Source: Heliocybe sulcata
Taxonomy: Eukaryota > Basidiomycota > Agaricomycetes > Gloeophyllales > Gloeophyllaceae
Length of the DNA stretch: 64,000 bases
Direction of reading: 5' to 3'
NCBI GenBank assembly: GCA_004369045.1
Contig: ML213505.1
Location: 286,591-350,590, forward strand
The notes beneath the pieces were generated by a model. The model had not been told where the DNA came from and did no database searches. It worked only from the letters and a program-made list of their open reading frames with translations. Position 1 is the stretch's first letter; every line of letters begins with the position of its first letter. Of this stretch, positions 48,805-61,227 are shown piece by piece. The position numbers were made by a program, and so were the translations under genes.

Positions 48805-49469
48805 GCTCACCGGCCTCGTTGTTTGCAATGTCCTAAATATGCTGTCCCAAGTAAAGCTCCTTAGGAATCTATCAGAGCCAATGATCCTCTCGGAAATGAC
48901 CTGCAGCGAACTTCTCGCAACAGCGAGCGCTCGGTATTTTGTATGCAGCGAGACTATTTTGTATGCAGCGAGACCTCGTCCTATCAGATGGCGTTCCACA
49001 ACAGAGTTTACTGCAAGAACAAGAATAACTTGTGGACGACGGCAGCACGGCAGCTCCCGCGCGTTCCTGGCGCGTCGACGGAGGTAAACCTTCAGCGAAA
49101 GGCAATTCAGGCCATGATCGTCCCACCGTACCAACACGATGACTACAGCAATTAATGGCCTCAATTGCAGACGGAGGCGCAAAGAAGGTTTCCTTCTAGC
49201 GGCGGCGCGTCAAGTAGGCATTTATATTTCTCAACCATCAATTCACCGTTCTTGGCGGAGATTTCGTAAAATGTCTCAAACATGGCAATTGATCTGGGAT
49301 CCACAGGTAACGTGTGCTATTCCATTCGGGCGCCTATGTCTGTTGACCGTTCTGAGAAGCAGAAGTTTCGGACTCGGCTGAGCTTGGGGCATCTCTATGA
49401 TTTAAGGAGTCTATCTTGTCCTCCAGTCCTCCCACCCTCCCTTCGGCCCTCGTCTTCACTCTCTTCCTA
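48805..49469. other. Divergent promoter region of CLP1 and the MFS gene
   Basis: About 660 bases between two ATGs pointing apart, with a perfect tandem repeat (separate entry) and a short upstream ATG frame near 49,284 that may be an upstream ORF of the transporter. No other gene. Confidence 0.45.
48935..48974. repeat. Perfect 2 x 20-bp tandem repeat
   Basis: TATTTTGTATGCAGCGAGAC is present twice head to tail (48,935-48,954 and 48,955-48,974) about 130 bp upstream of the CLP1 ATG. No mismatch. Confidence 0.9.
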
Positions 49470-51986
49470 ATGGACTCGAGCAGTGAACGGTCAGAAAAGC
49501 ATGCTGCGATGGCTGTGGACGTAGGCGAAGCCGATGTGGCTGCTCAGCTAACCGCTGGGAAGGACGTCACTTTGGACCCTCAGCAGGCCTTACGGCTCAG
49601 GTGCGTGGCGGGCAGAGCCATCTGAGACCTATGCGACACTGACGATGGATTAGACGCAAGATAGATCTGCATCTCATGCCCCTTATGTGCAGTGAGTGTG
49701 CTGTTAAATATGCGGCGCATATATGCCTGACGTCCCATTTGTCCAGTATTGTACCTGTGAGTTTGACCGTGTGTACCTGGGATCCCGACGCTCAACTCGC
49801 TGCAGCATGCAGTTCGCGGACAAGACGACGCTTGGGCAGTCAGCTGTACTAGGAATCATGTAAGCCAATCGTACGGTCACATAGGTATACTCACTGAAGT
49901 GACGCCAGACCCGGGGCTCACCTAAACCAGAATCAGTTCAACTGGCTAGGGACCATATTCTATCTGAGCTATCTTGTGTTTGAATGGCCTCAAAACCTAG
50001 CACTCCAGCGGTTCCCCGTCGGGAAATGGATGAGGTACGCCTAGTACTCCCCAAAGGTGACAACGTCTAAACTATTTGCCGCCAGCATCAATATCTTCAT
50101 CTGGGCCATTGCTTTATTATCCCATGCGGCGTGCACATCCTTCGGCGGCCTATTTGCCTGCCGCTTCATCATGGGCATGGCAGAAGGTGAGTGTATCGCC
50201 AAAATCGCCCTCGGTCACGTCGGATCCTGAGTACGGATAGGTGCCATCACACCGGGATTCATGATTGTAACATCCATGTTCTACACAAGGAAGGAGCAGA
50301 CACAGCGTACCGGCTACTGGTGTACGTTCCATCTTTCCACCCACGAATTATTCAAATAACACATATGAGACCAGTCCTGATGAACGGCGTCGCTGTCATC
50401 ATCCTGGGATTCATTGCCTTTGGCGTGCTCCACACGAAGACGCACAACTTCATGCCGTGGCAATGGTGAGTAAATATCGATCTCTCAGGTACGGCGGAGT
50501 AACTCATGTCGTGCAAGGTTGATGATCATCACTGGTGTCATCACGCTGGTCGTCGCCGTCCTATTCTGGTACGATTCTCATTTGTCATGTCCGGATTCGT
50601 CGTGTTGAGTAGAGACTTCAGGTTCTTCTTCCCCGACTCCCCCGCGACAGCCAGGTTCCTCAGCGCGGAGGAACGCGTACTTGCTATTGAGCGGATCAAG
50701 GTCAACCAGGCCGGTGTCGAGAACAAACGGTTCAAGAAAGAACAGTAAGCAGCTCCTATTATAAGCTGATGGCTGATTACTAACACGTTGCAGGCTTATT
50801 GAAGCGTTCAAGGATCCCAAGACGTATCTGTTCTTCTTCTTTGCCGGGATCTCGTGAGTGTACTTGCTATTTCGATAAGCATAAAAGTAACCATGATCTT
50901 ATATTAGGCAAGTCATCAATTCGGTGCGCCACTATGGAATATACGCTGCCGATCAAGATGCTAACTTTGTTTTACCTTTAGCTGACGAACCAGCGTCAAC
51001 TAATCGTTAACGAGTTCGGATTCACCACTATCCAAACTACACTTTTGGGCTGCGTGGATGGTGTCGTCGAAAGTAAGTGGAATGTCTTCCTTGGAGTATT
51101 GCATTGGATTAACCCTGGTACCTAGTTGTTACCATCTACATCGCTGTCACGCTGGCGACCTACATTCCGAATGGTCGGGCATATGCTGGCGCTCTCATGG
51201 CTGTTCCGGCCATCCTGGGTTGCATTCTCGTCAATACCCTGCCATCCCATAACAGAATAGGCTTGCTATTTTCATACTGGGTCTCCAGTCAGTTTGGCTT
51301 CAGTTTGGTTTGATGTTGATTACTGATTACATACTATGCTTATAGTATTCGCTATTCCGCCTTTTGTCATTTTCCTAGCATGGGTGGGACAGATCACAGC
51401 GGGACACACCAAGCGTACGTGCATTGATCGTTTCATACTGATTGCAAGGCTCATTTATGGACTCGGATGCGACAGGCACTACAACCAACGCTATTGTTCT
51501 CATTGGTTACGCTCTTGGGAATGCCGCCGGTGAGTGATTTCCCGAGCAGCGCAGTCAATTTCAGTCGACTGAGTGATCGCGGTCAGGTCCCTTCATGTGG
51601 AAGAAGCAGTACCAGCCGAGGTGAGCGACGTCCTTCTCATTGCAATCTGCGCTCCTTCTAATGACAATTTCTCGTAGAAACCACATCCCGTGGGCTGTCA
51701 TGACCGCTTGTATCTTCGTATACACCATTCTGCTTCTATGCATCCGTGCGTACTGTGTATATGAGAACAAGAGAAGGGATCGGGAGCAGCGGGATGATAA
51801 CTATGATGATGTCTTCGTCATGGTGAAGAACGAAGATGGGACTGTCATTGAGAAGAAAGTGGACAAGGTGCGTTCGCCGATTATATTTGAAGCGTGGCTC
51901 TCGCGTCCTAATCGTTGTCATGCGCTTTACAGGCATTCCTGGATCTGACAGATAGAGAAAATCGGGATTTCCGATACGTGCTATAA
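49470..51986 (+). CDS. MFS transporter, allantoate permease (Dal5/ACS) family
   Basis: Plasma-membrane anion:cation symporter of the major facilitator superfamily. Relatives carry allantoate, nicotinate, pantothenate or dipeptides; the substrate here is not known. The cytosolic N-terminus (MDSSSERSEKHAAMAVDVGE) precedes KIDLHLMPLMC, then QFADKTTLGQSAVLGIM, FNWLGTIFYLSYLVFEWPQN, GGLFACRFIMGMAEG (conserved family loop), WQWLMIITGVITLVVAVLFW and FFPDSPATARFLSAEER in the central loop. Six more helices follow, including LLGCVDGVVEIVTIYIAVTL and GYALGNAAGPFMWKKQYQPR. The C-terminus is acidic and ends NRDFRYVL at 51,986. About twelve introns; all junctions that I checked keep the frame. The first intron follows ALRLR. 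Confidence 0.9.
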
Positions 51987-52762
51987 TGTACGATGCGCGG
52001 GATTTTGCTGTGTTTTTATTGCGTTTGTATCATATCCTATAGAATGATAATGGGCCATTGAAGTTCCAAGACACTATTGGACTGGAGTATCGCTGGGGAG
52101 ATATTGGAGTGCGTCCTGTCCGTTCTATTCTTGATCTGACACGTCCTTGCCTTGGTGTCCTTCTGCTTGGAGACCACTTGGGCCCGTGTAAGTCCCGCAG
52201 CTTCCAATGCCCATCCTGGATACCCTGCGCATTATTCTCTCGCTCTGACACCTATCCCGGACACCAGGACAAACCGGAACCACTTGCTGAGGCAGAATCC
52301 CGGTCGTGTTTCTCATAATTGCTCTGGATAACTTGCCGAGGTGTGGCTGGGCGTCATGATATATTCACTCTGCTCCTTGACGCCTTTGCCCTATAGGTCC
52401 CTCATGAATTCCTCCGACCTCCTTTGATTCAGTCCGGGGTTCACGTTGACGCCTCGGAGGCTCTTCTAGTGTAAACCGAATATCATGAATTAAAGCTGGC
52501 CCTGGGCCGTTGACTGATCGGACGGGACCTGGCGGGACAGGCACCCATGGTAGCGGGACTGATCAGGGCGGTGCTGAGAATACACTTCCGTTCATAACGA
52601 ATATAGGGCAAACGTTACGCAACTTTACTGTACAAGGCTAGATCATGATTTGAATGTATGGTCAGAATTAAGACTTCTCTTAAACCGCGTCCACTGCGCA
52701 TGCCAGCTGTCCGTCCCTAAGAGAACCCCGTTCTTCCCTCCTTGCCTCCTACTTTCCACACC
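51987..52762. other. Intergenic, no gene recognised
   Basis: About 780 bases between two plus-strand genes, holding the transporter 3' UTR and the GMD promoter. The 86-codon frame near 52,060 shows no family resemblance. Confidence 0.45.
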
Positions 52763-54222
<1,460 letters not shown>

Positions 54223-54900
54223 TCACGCTCTGTCAACGGAAGGACCATGTCTGCATTGCATTCTTGAGGACTCAATTACTAGTATGCACACTCCAGGATT
54301 CGCATAGAAGAACGATATCATATAACACATCCTGATTCCGCTCAGACCTGGAAGTGACTACGTCTATCCACTCGGCGACTCGCAGCAAACGATTCATTGA
54401 GGACAAGTAGTTGTAAAGTGGACCGTACGCGCCTGCAAGAATCGCATAGCATGAGTAACGAGGGATCAGAACTATCCATCATCTTCGTTCCAATCTCGAA
54501 ACAGCTGTAATTATGGACAGGTGTAAAATGCCCGAACGGCGGGGCAGACCATTATACAGAGGATTGAAAGCGACGATTGTAGTCTCAAGACCGGAGAGAA
54601 AGGAAAAGAGAAAACTACGCTGCATCCACGGGCAAAAAGCAACAGAACAGATGGGAAGGATATAAGCCAGTGGTCTAATCAGAAAGAGGCCTCGACCATG
54701 GTGTGGTCGAGGGGAGAAGCAAACGAGTGTGGGTACGTCCGCGGACGCAAAGACGTGCATAATGATAAGGCCGCCCCTTCCCAGCGAGCATGGTGACTAT
54801 GTATGATTTGCCCTCCCTCTCGATAGCGAGGGCGACGATGATGGACGGACGGCATGTATGATAGGACGCGAGCGCATAGGGGTCGGTACGGAGAGTGCAT
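54223..54900. other. Convergent 3' UTRs
   Basis: About 680 bases between the stops of GMD and the G-gamma gene. The frames in 54,675-54,900 lie on the G-gamma strand but show no family resemblance. Confidence 0.5.
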
Positions 54901-55299
54901 TCACATGATTGTGCAGTTGCAGCCCTGAGCTGGCGGTGCGTATGGGTCTTCACCCTTGCCGACCGGACCCCAAACAGAGGGCACCTGCGACAACTCGTCA
55001 GCGACCGCAGGAATGAAGTGAAAGAAGGGAAGAAGTGCGGTAACGGAAGTTGTATATAGCGACTAGGTCGTGATACGCACAAGCAGATCCTTTGTCGTCT
55101 TGCAGTAGCGGATTAAGCTATTAGACCGTCGTCAAGGCCTGCAGTACCATCCAAGTACTTGGATAACGACGCACCTAGCGCTCGCCTCGCTAACTCTTAT
55201 TCTTGGCCTGGAAAGGTCCTCCCTCAACCGCTGATTGTGCTCCGTCAACCTCCTCAACTTCAGCTCCGACATCGACTGCTTATGCGGTCGCGAATTCAT
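54901..55299 (-). CDS. Heterotrimeric G-protein gamma subunit
   Basis: Three short exons (55,175-55,299; 55,081-55,117; 54,901-54,984) give an 81-residue protein that was assembled from splice signals. It begins [20 protein letters not shown], continues [40 protein letters not shown], and ends GCNCTIM. The N-terminal helix, the Asp-Leu-rich centre and the C-terminal CTIM prenylation box preceded by a second Cys (possible palmitoylation) are the hallmarks of fungal G-gamma (Ste18/GNG-1). It would pair with G-beta at the plasma membrane in pheromone and nutrient signalling. Introns use GTGCGT donors with TAG and CAG acceptors, of 57 and 96 bp. The gene shares a 471-bp divergent promoter with the next gene. 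Confidence 0.93.
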
Positions 55300-55770
55300 G
55301 GCGAAGGACACGAATCTTTAGGAGTTGGTAGAAAGGAGTCAAAAGCAGAGCACTCTCCCTCAACAGGAGCAGCGACTAGTAAGAACAGGGCTGGAAAAAG
55401 AAGGACGCCTCCTGAGTTGCGCAAGGGCCAGGCGGGTGTCAAGGTGTCCAATTAACGCGGCCAGCAGGACGACGTAAAGATTCGCGAGAGGTAAAGTATG
55501 TCAGACAGACTCGACGGTGACGGCGAGCAGGTAGAGCACGAACCTTGACGAGCAGCACGCTGCGAAAGGGAGAAGGGATGGGGGGCAATTATTTAGCTAG
55601 CGCTGGGAGTCTGGAAAGGGCGGACGGCTTGATCCCAGAAGGAAGGCTGCAATCAGCGGACTCCGAATTGCCTATTCCGGTGCCGCGCCGGTCCCTCGCG
55701 GCTTGCACCTCTTCCTCCATCCCCGAAGGCACCCAATTTACACCTGCTGCGTTTCAACGTGTAGGCGAAC
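55300..55770. promoter_or_regulatory. Divergent promoter of G-gamma and the coiled-coil gene
   Basis: The 471 bases separate two ATGs pointing apart. No strong TATA box was recognised. A 5' leader intron is possible, but I did not identify one. Confidence 0.4.
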
Positions 55771-56863
55771 ATGGGTCGCTTCTACACGCAGTATATACAG
55801 AACAATTCACCTGCCAAGTCCAAGCTGCGTCGGTCGCCATTGAAATCAGGTACCGCCACCGCAGCTAGACTTTTAACAGTTCACATCACGTTCGTCGGCA
55901 GGTCCAAGATATGCGCAACGTTCTCCACTGGCAAACAAGTCTGGCGCTGCCGCGAAGACGAGACCACGTGTACCGAGCTTGGGTCGCCTCTCGAAGACGA
56001 AGTTGGCCTCGGGACGCGGCTTCGAGAAGGCACGAAACGAAGAACCCTCCGTCTTTAGCGCATTCCGGGAGTTCGATCTGCAAGACGAAGACGAACAAGA
56101 AGCCCAGCAGTCCGACTCTGACTCTGACGATATAGACTGGGATGAAGAGACCACCTTAGTCGCCATGCTTCACGAGGAGTGGGTGTATGCGCTGTCCGTA
56201 GCGCGCTGCTGACGCTCTCGCAGATCCCCCTCCTCCTCTGACTCGGATCTGATTGCTCTGGCGGAACAACTGAAAGCTCCCATGTCTGCGCAAGGAAACC
56301 TCTTGAAGCAGGATCTCGTGCAGACGCTGGTGCCTGCCACGAAGCGCGTCAAGGAGGCGCATAGGGTCATGGAAGAGAAGATCGACGTGGAGTACGGCAA
56401 GGGCCTGCTCACTTTCAACGATGCCAGCAAGAAGGTAGAGGCTATGTGCATTCAGGACGAGGAGGAGCTGCAGGAGATATATGTCAAGCATCAGGCATGC
56501 CGAGTTGAATATGCCCTAGAAAGGAGCGCTGAAATACTCTGTGCAGACCAGGGTCAAAGACCTGTTCACGCAGCTGAAAGCAGCATACGCCCACCGCGAC
56601 AAGATCTTCTTGGACTTCGAAAGGCTCATGGAAGAGAGTGGTATACTGCGCACCTTCTTTCCTCGTTACCAGCTAACTGCGGAACCTCCGCGCCCGTTCT
56701 ATTTACAGCCGACCGCGCCATCGCGGATCTGCAGTCTCTCCCAGCAACTCTGAACCAGACGATTAATGCTTTAGAGCACAAGTGCAAGGATCTCTTCAAG
56801 GATAACGGCAATGCGGCAAAGTCGAAAGAGAAAATGCTCAAGGGTCTACTGGAGAAGCTTTGA
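55771..56863 (+). CDS. Hypothetical charged coiled-coil protein
   Basis: I do not recognise the family. The exons read MGRFYTQYIQNNSPAKSKLR, RSPLKSG-PRYAQRSPLANK, then a basic stretch, EPSVFSAFREFDLQDEDEQE (acidic, with SDSDSDD), and ESPSSSDSDLIALAEQLKAP. A long helical part follows (LVPATKRVKEAHRVMEEKID; FNDASKKVEAMCIQDEEELQ), then TRVKDLFTQLKAAYAHRDKI. After an intron near 56,630-56,698 it ends ALEHKCKDLFKDNGNAAKSK and LLEKL at 56,863. The basic and acidic N-terminus plus coiled coils suggests a nuclear or cytoskeletal structural protein. The intron near 56,500-56,546 is ambiguous: a GC...AG pair from 56,495 or a weak GTTGAA donor at 56,504. Confidence 0.6.
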
Positions 56864-57371
56864 ATTTCGTCACTCATGCTCGGCGCCTGCTGGTCTTCTA
56901 CTGCTGTCTCTGGTTCTCTGATTGCTATGCTGCCTCATCCCCAGGTCTCGATCCGCACACTTCCGTTACCTCAAGGCTCAGGTCTTCATCGCTCTAGTCC
57001 AGCCTATGTGTAATTCCCCATTATGCTAATATTATCGTTGAGTCCGTCGTTATCGTTGCGATGGTCTTGGATTCGTGAGCGCCTTCAGATCGCGTACGAA
57101 GTGTCCACGATGCCCGGAGCAGCGCAGGTTGTATTTATGCTTCTGCGCGATTACCGTTCGGTAGACTTCGTCACCTCTTCCGGTCTAGCTTTTCTATCTA
57201 ATGGCCTGCGGACCTCATTCACTGTCCTTGTGCGTTCCATCCTCCGACCTCGAATGGTCGTTTTTCCATACAGCCGCCAAATGGATGTACACGGCGGCGC
57301 ATTTGGTCTTAGTCGTTACTAACTCGGATACACTCAGCCGCTCTTCCCAAACCGCCTATCTTGGTGGGGAT
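56864..57371. other. Convergent 3' UTRs
   Basis: About 510 bases between the stops of the coiled-coil and SAM37 genes; no gene seen. Confidence 0.5.
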
Positions 57372-58400
57372 CTACACATCCCCCGCCTTGACAAACGCTG
57401 CCCGGACCAGGCCACTGACTCGCCTCTCCCAAGCGACCAGGTTAACGCGACGTGTTACCTGCGTCCGTAGCGGCCCCCCAGACGTCGAGCTATGGAGTAT
57501 TGCATGGAGGTATGCAAAGGCTAGAGCATCTAGGGGGGTCGGGGTCCTAAAATTACACCAATTGTAATTAATCCAATAGTGTTCCCAGAGTCCAAGAGTA
57601 AGGGGCGTGTCTAAGTATGAACACTCACTCGGAACCCAGGAACCATTTGTCGCCGCTCAACCTTTCACTTAGTGCACTTATCGCCTCGGCGTACTTGACC
57701 TCTACCTCGGCCGAGGGGACGTGTGCGCCGTATGGCGGGAAGAGACTCGCGAGCCCTGTTAACGGTGCCGGTGGAGGCGTAAGGATTGAAGCAACGGAAG
57801 AGGAGCGTGCCGTAGTCGAGGTTGGCTGAAACGTCTGATCACAGTTCAGAGAAATAATTCAATGAGGGGGTGACAGCGGAGGAGATGAGTAGGACATACA
57901 ATTAATGCGGAATGCACCGTCCCTTCTAAAAGCGTAACCCACGCACGGCTCTCATCTCTCGCCTCCACGTCCTTGTAGCCCTCCAGCTCATCAGCCTTCT
58001 CCACCGCCTTCTCGCGATCCACCCACGCTGGTATCAGATGCGCCGGAAGCAGCTCCCCCTCGTCCGCCTCCTTCTGCCCTTCCAGCCCCAGCGCAACCGG
58101 TACCCACAGACTCGGCAGCCGCCCGCCCACTCCTCCCTCGGCTTTGACATCACACCGCACCCGCACGCCCTCCACGTCTCTCATGGCGATGTAGGCTTGC
58201 CACTTTAAACACTCTACGTCTGCGCTGAGGAGGTTGTGGTCGGGGTCGGAGAGCGGTGGGTGGATCCATATTGTTGGGTGGGTAGGTTTAGAGTGCGCGG
58301 GACGGGCTTGGATGGCGGGGTAGGTGTAGAGGGGGAAGGAGGCGAGAAATGTGCGGAGGGGCGCCGGGAGAGTGAGGAATGAGGTGGTGGTTGTAGACAT
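57372..58400 (-). CDS. SAM37: Sam37/metaxin, mitochondrial sorting and assembly machinery subunit
   Basis: A component of the outer-membrane SAM complex, which inserts beta-barrel proteins. Three exons (57,900-58,400; 57,629-57,834; 57,372-57,546) give 293 residues. The N-terminal thioredoxin-like part reads FLASFPLYTYPAIQARP, LSADVECLKWQAYIAMRDVE and PVALGLEG. The second exon starts TFQPTSTTARSSSV and leads to VKYAEAISALSERLSGDKWF. The last exon, TPTPLDALAFAYLHAILHSS, matches the GST C-like helix of metaxins. Both introns keep the frame (phases 0 and 2). No C-terminal membrane anchor is obvious after VRAAFVKAGDV, so membrane association would depend on partners. Identification is by the ECLKWQAY and LDALAFAYLH motifs. 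Confidence 0.85.
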
Positions 58401-58798
58401 CGTTAATAGTCTGTAAGGTTAGGGTTCGGCGAGTGAGCAAGCGCCCACCGACCTGCCGCTAACTTATAGTACAACAATGATCAGAGCGGCACTCCCTCAC
58501 ACGGAATGCATTGGCGCCGCCAATCAGGTATCCTGGGCATGTTATATAGCACGCTCAATGGGAGCTCCTGATGCCGAGCGTGACGGATCATTTTCTGTGG
58601 TTCGGTGGGGACTTATTTACGCAGATGAGCCCAAGAAAGCTTGGCGTGACTTGTCAGTTTGTAAAACGTTGGTAGGACTCGTCGACAGCACTACATTGGT
58701 CTGGAAGGAGCACGCTCGAGACCCAGGCATCCACAATCTCTTCATTCAGCCTCGCTACTCAAAGGCGTGTCATACAGAACTACAGTCCGTCCTTAGAT
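58401..58798. other. SAM37 promoter and KP4-like copy 1 3' UTR
   Basis: About 400 bases between two minus-strand genes. The plus-strand frame through it shows no family resemblance. Confidence 0.45.
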
Positions 58799-59251
58799 CT
58801 AGGAGCGGTAGTTCAAGGTCACGTGGCAACTTGGGCAGTTGTTGTTGGTCCCGTAGCTTCCACAGTGATTGCCACAGTTGTTCAGGATGGTGTTCGCAGT
58901 GTCGTAAATAAGCTGGCCGGAGACAGGTTGCGGCCCAGCACCGTTAGTGGCGTATATGACTGGAAACAGCAAATCAGAACGCCTTTTAATCATGGGGCTG
59001 CACGCAGCCGGTTGAGACTCACTGTAGCAGTGGCCACTGGAGAACTGCGCCTGATCAGTGTATGTGGTATCCCTGTTGATGAGAGCCAGCCCGGTTTGAC
59101 AGTCGCCGCTGATGTCGTGGCTGACACACAGGCCACTACCATCGCAGTTGTTGCCGTATAGGGCTGCGCGCTCGGTGAGGGTCGAAGCTGTGGCTCCACT
59201 TGCGAGCAAGAGCGCGCCGGCAATGAGAGTACTTGTGATGGAGTTGAACAT
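58799..59251 (-). CDS. KP4-like small secreted protein, copy 1
   Basis: Two exons (59,023-59,251 and 58,799-58,959) with a 63-bp intron give 129 residues. A signal peptide (MFNSITSTLIAGALLLASGA) precedes a mature part with eight cysteines. LYGNNCDGSGLC, DCQTGLALI, FSSGHCY, then after the intron IYATNGAGPQPVSGQLIYDT, and the end CHVTLNYRS. The C-x-GSG-x-C start and the C..C-H-V-T-L-N-Y end recall the killer-protein KP4-like family known as nuclear genes in many fungi; KP4 itself blocks calcium channels. The match is moderate, and the function here is unknown (effector, antagonist or developmental). Copy 2 has the same intron position and promoter element. Confidence 0.8.
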   Translation of the reverse strand: MFNSITSTLIAGALLLASGATASTLTERAALYGNNCDGSGLCVSHDISGDCQTGLALINRDTTYTDQAQFSSGHCYSESQPAACSPMIKRRSDLLFPVIYATNGAGPQPVSGQLIYDTANTILNNCGNHCGSYGTNNNCPSCHVTLNYRS

Positions 59252-60783
59252 ATTGTGCTAGTAGTGCTGTCATACGGCAGAGGAGTAGTGTCAGACTTCG
59301 ACGCGAGACATGGAGTGAGCTGACGCGAGCTTACTGTTTACTAAGTCTGAAGCAAATTGCGAGTAAGTCGGTTTGTGATGGGAGGTCCGCCTTCCCACTG
59401 GACGCCTTTTATTCAGTGCTCCGGTCTCATCGACTCCCGGTGAGTCGCTTTAGACGGATCACGCTGATTAGTGGGGAGACACCAGTTACAGAACCACATC
59501 TCTAAGGGAAACAGGTTCAGGCGACTATTAGCCCGAACAAACGCAGAAAATCCCGAGAGACACAGCTTCACCAGCAAGATCGTACTGCCGTACGGAAGGC
59601 CCCGTAGCGGACTAAAGAATTCAGTCTCCAACCATTGATCACTGCTAGGAGTGATTGCTGAGACACATCCCTTCGTATTACTTCGGGTTCTTGATCCCGC
59701 GTCTGTCGCATCATTCAAGGGCTCTGCCAGCTTAGTGTATGTGAAGATCCGTAATTGCCAACTGGTGTCCGTACTGTCCAAACCAGTTAGTGGACCGGTT
59801 GATAGAAGATACTCTCCATCACGCACATGCACTCCTCAAGAACCACATCGGACGTTCGAGTCGCCCGAGCAATGCTCTGGTCCAACATTGTCGGCAGTAA
59901 CCAACATACGCGCTTCCTAGCGAGGATAGCGGTAAGGTCTGATGTATAGCTTCTGACGTTTCATTGCCGGACGATTATTGCACCTCCACCTTGCAAGAAA
60001 GGAATGAGGTTAGGGACTTTCTGACCATGCACAAGCGATGGGGCCTTTTTGCAATTAAAGTCCGTACCGTCGTTGCCTTTTCTGGAACGGTTATGATGGA
60101 ATCCCACCTCGTGATTGGCTCAGCCACATGTTCGATGACGGCGGAAGGTAAGTAACCTCCAGTTCAGAGTTCACGCGTTGGATCATGCATTGATCAACTA
60201 CGCGACTAGTGGGCGCTGAACTCCCCGCCAGTGACGCAGAATTGGGATTTCGAGAATTGCCGCGTTTTCTGGCACGCCAGCGGCCACGGCTCCTCAGGCC
60301 GATAGACGCACTACATAGTCTTAGATAGTGCTTTTCCCCAGTCCAGTATCTGATGTGACCCCATTTACTATGCCATATTCCTAAGTGTATCATGTCTTTC
60401 ATCTCCAGTAACAAACAGCGCTGGAAGGGTATCTTCTCCGACATGCATGGGGAGCGTAGCTAGCGCTGCTCAGCCTGCTCGAGTGAAAACCACAATCTAA
60501 GAACACCTGTATCTCGTCTTGAGGCTGCGTAGCTCCAAGTTTTCTTTTCTCGTTTTGGCTGGAAATGTCCCGAACCCGTGCCTCTCAGATCTTTGCCTTC
60601 CGTTTAGAAGTCACTCCCTGCTAACTGGATGACTTGGACTTCGTCATTGTGCATGCTCGCAACCCACGCTATATTCGCGCCACGACTAAGTCGACTATAC
60701 AATCGACAACGTCTTCGTTCAACCTCCCTACTCCCAAGTGTATCGGACTACGATCTCAACATATACACTACAGCTGATTAGAA
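59252..60783. other. Spacer of the KP4-like tandem duplication
   Basis: No gene in about 1.5 kb. The first part is the copy 1 promoter, with CTGGACGCCTTTTATTC at 59,398-59,414 exactly 147 bp from its ATG. A segment at 59,515-59,595 is homologous to 61,491-61,580, with the same 264-bp distance to the next gene's start. The homology is still traceable near 59,690-59,735. The last part is the copy 2 3' side. Confidence 0.7.
59398..59414 (-). promoter_or_regulatory. Shared promoter element of KP4-like copy 1
   Basis: A 17-bp sequence identical to that before copy 2. On the coding strand it contains AATAAAAGGCG, a TATA-like core, 147 bp upstream of the ATG. Confidence 0.65.
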
Positions 60784-61227
60784 TTAATCACGGAAGTTCA
60801 ACGTCACATGGCACTTGTCGCAATTGCCGGTCCCGTAGCTTCCACAACTATGCTGACAGTCGTTAAGGATGGTGTTCGCAGTATCGTAGATGACTTGGCC
60901 AGAAACCGGCTGAGGTCCAGCGCCATTAGTGGCGTATATGACTGGAAAGGGTAATTCAGAACGTCATATCCATTAGAGCGCAATTAACTAAGACTCACTG
61001 TAGCAGTGGCCGTTGGAGAATTGCGCCTGATCCGTGTATGTGGCACCTCTGTCGATGAGAGCCATCCCAGCCCGACATTCGTTGGCAATATAGTTTGCGG
61101 GACAGAGACCGCTGCCCTTGCAGTTGTTTCCGTATAGCGCGGCGCGCTCAGTGAGGACAGAAGCCGTGGCTGCGCGGGCAAACACAAGCACGCTGGCGAC
61201 GAGGGTTGCGGTGGTCAACTTGAGCAT
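60784..61227 (-). CDS. KP4-like small secreted protein, copy 2
   Basis: Two exons (60,999-61,227 and 60,784-60,941) and a 57-bp intron encode 128 residues. The signal peptide is MLKLTTATLVASVLVFARAA. The mature part, ALYGNNCKGSGLCPANYIA, ECRAGMALIDRGATYTDQAQ and FSNGHCY, is followed by IYATNGAGPQPVSGQVIYDT and an end CHVTLNFRD. All eight cysteines of copy 1 are kept, with most changes in the loops. The intron sits at the same codon, phase 1 after CY. With copy 1 it forms a direct tandem pair with a 1,976-bp period. The gene is intact. Confidence 0.8.

Noticed and set aside
54675-55082. 135-codon minus-strand open frame
   Set aside because: It overlaps the last exon and second intron of the G-gamma gene in another frame; the spliced G-gamma model explains the region better.
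58477-58911. 144-codon plus-strand open frame
   Set aside because: Runs into the antisense of KP4-like copy 1 and has no recognisable domain.
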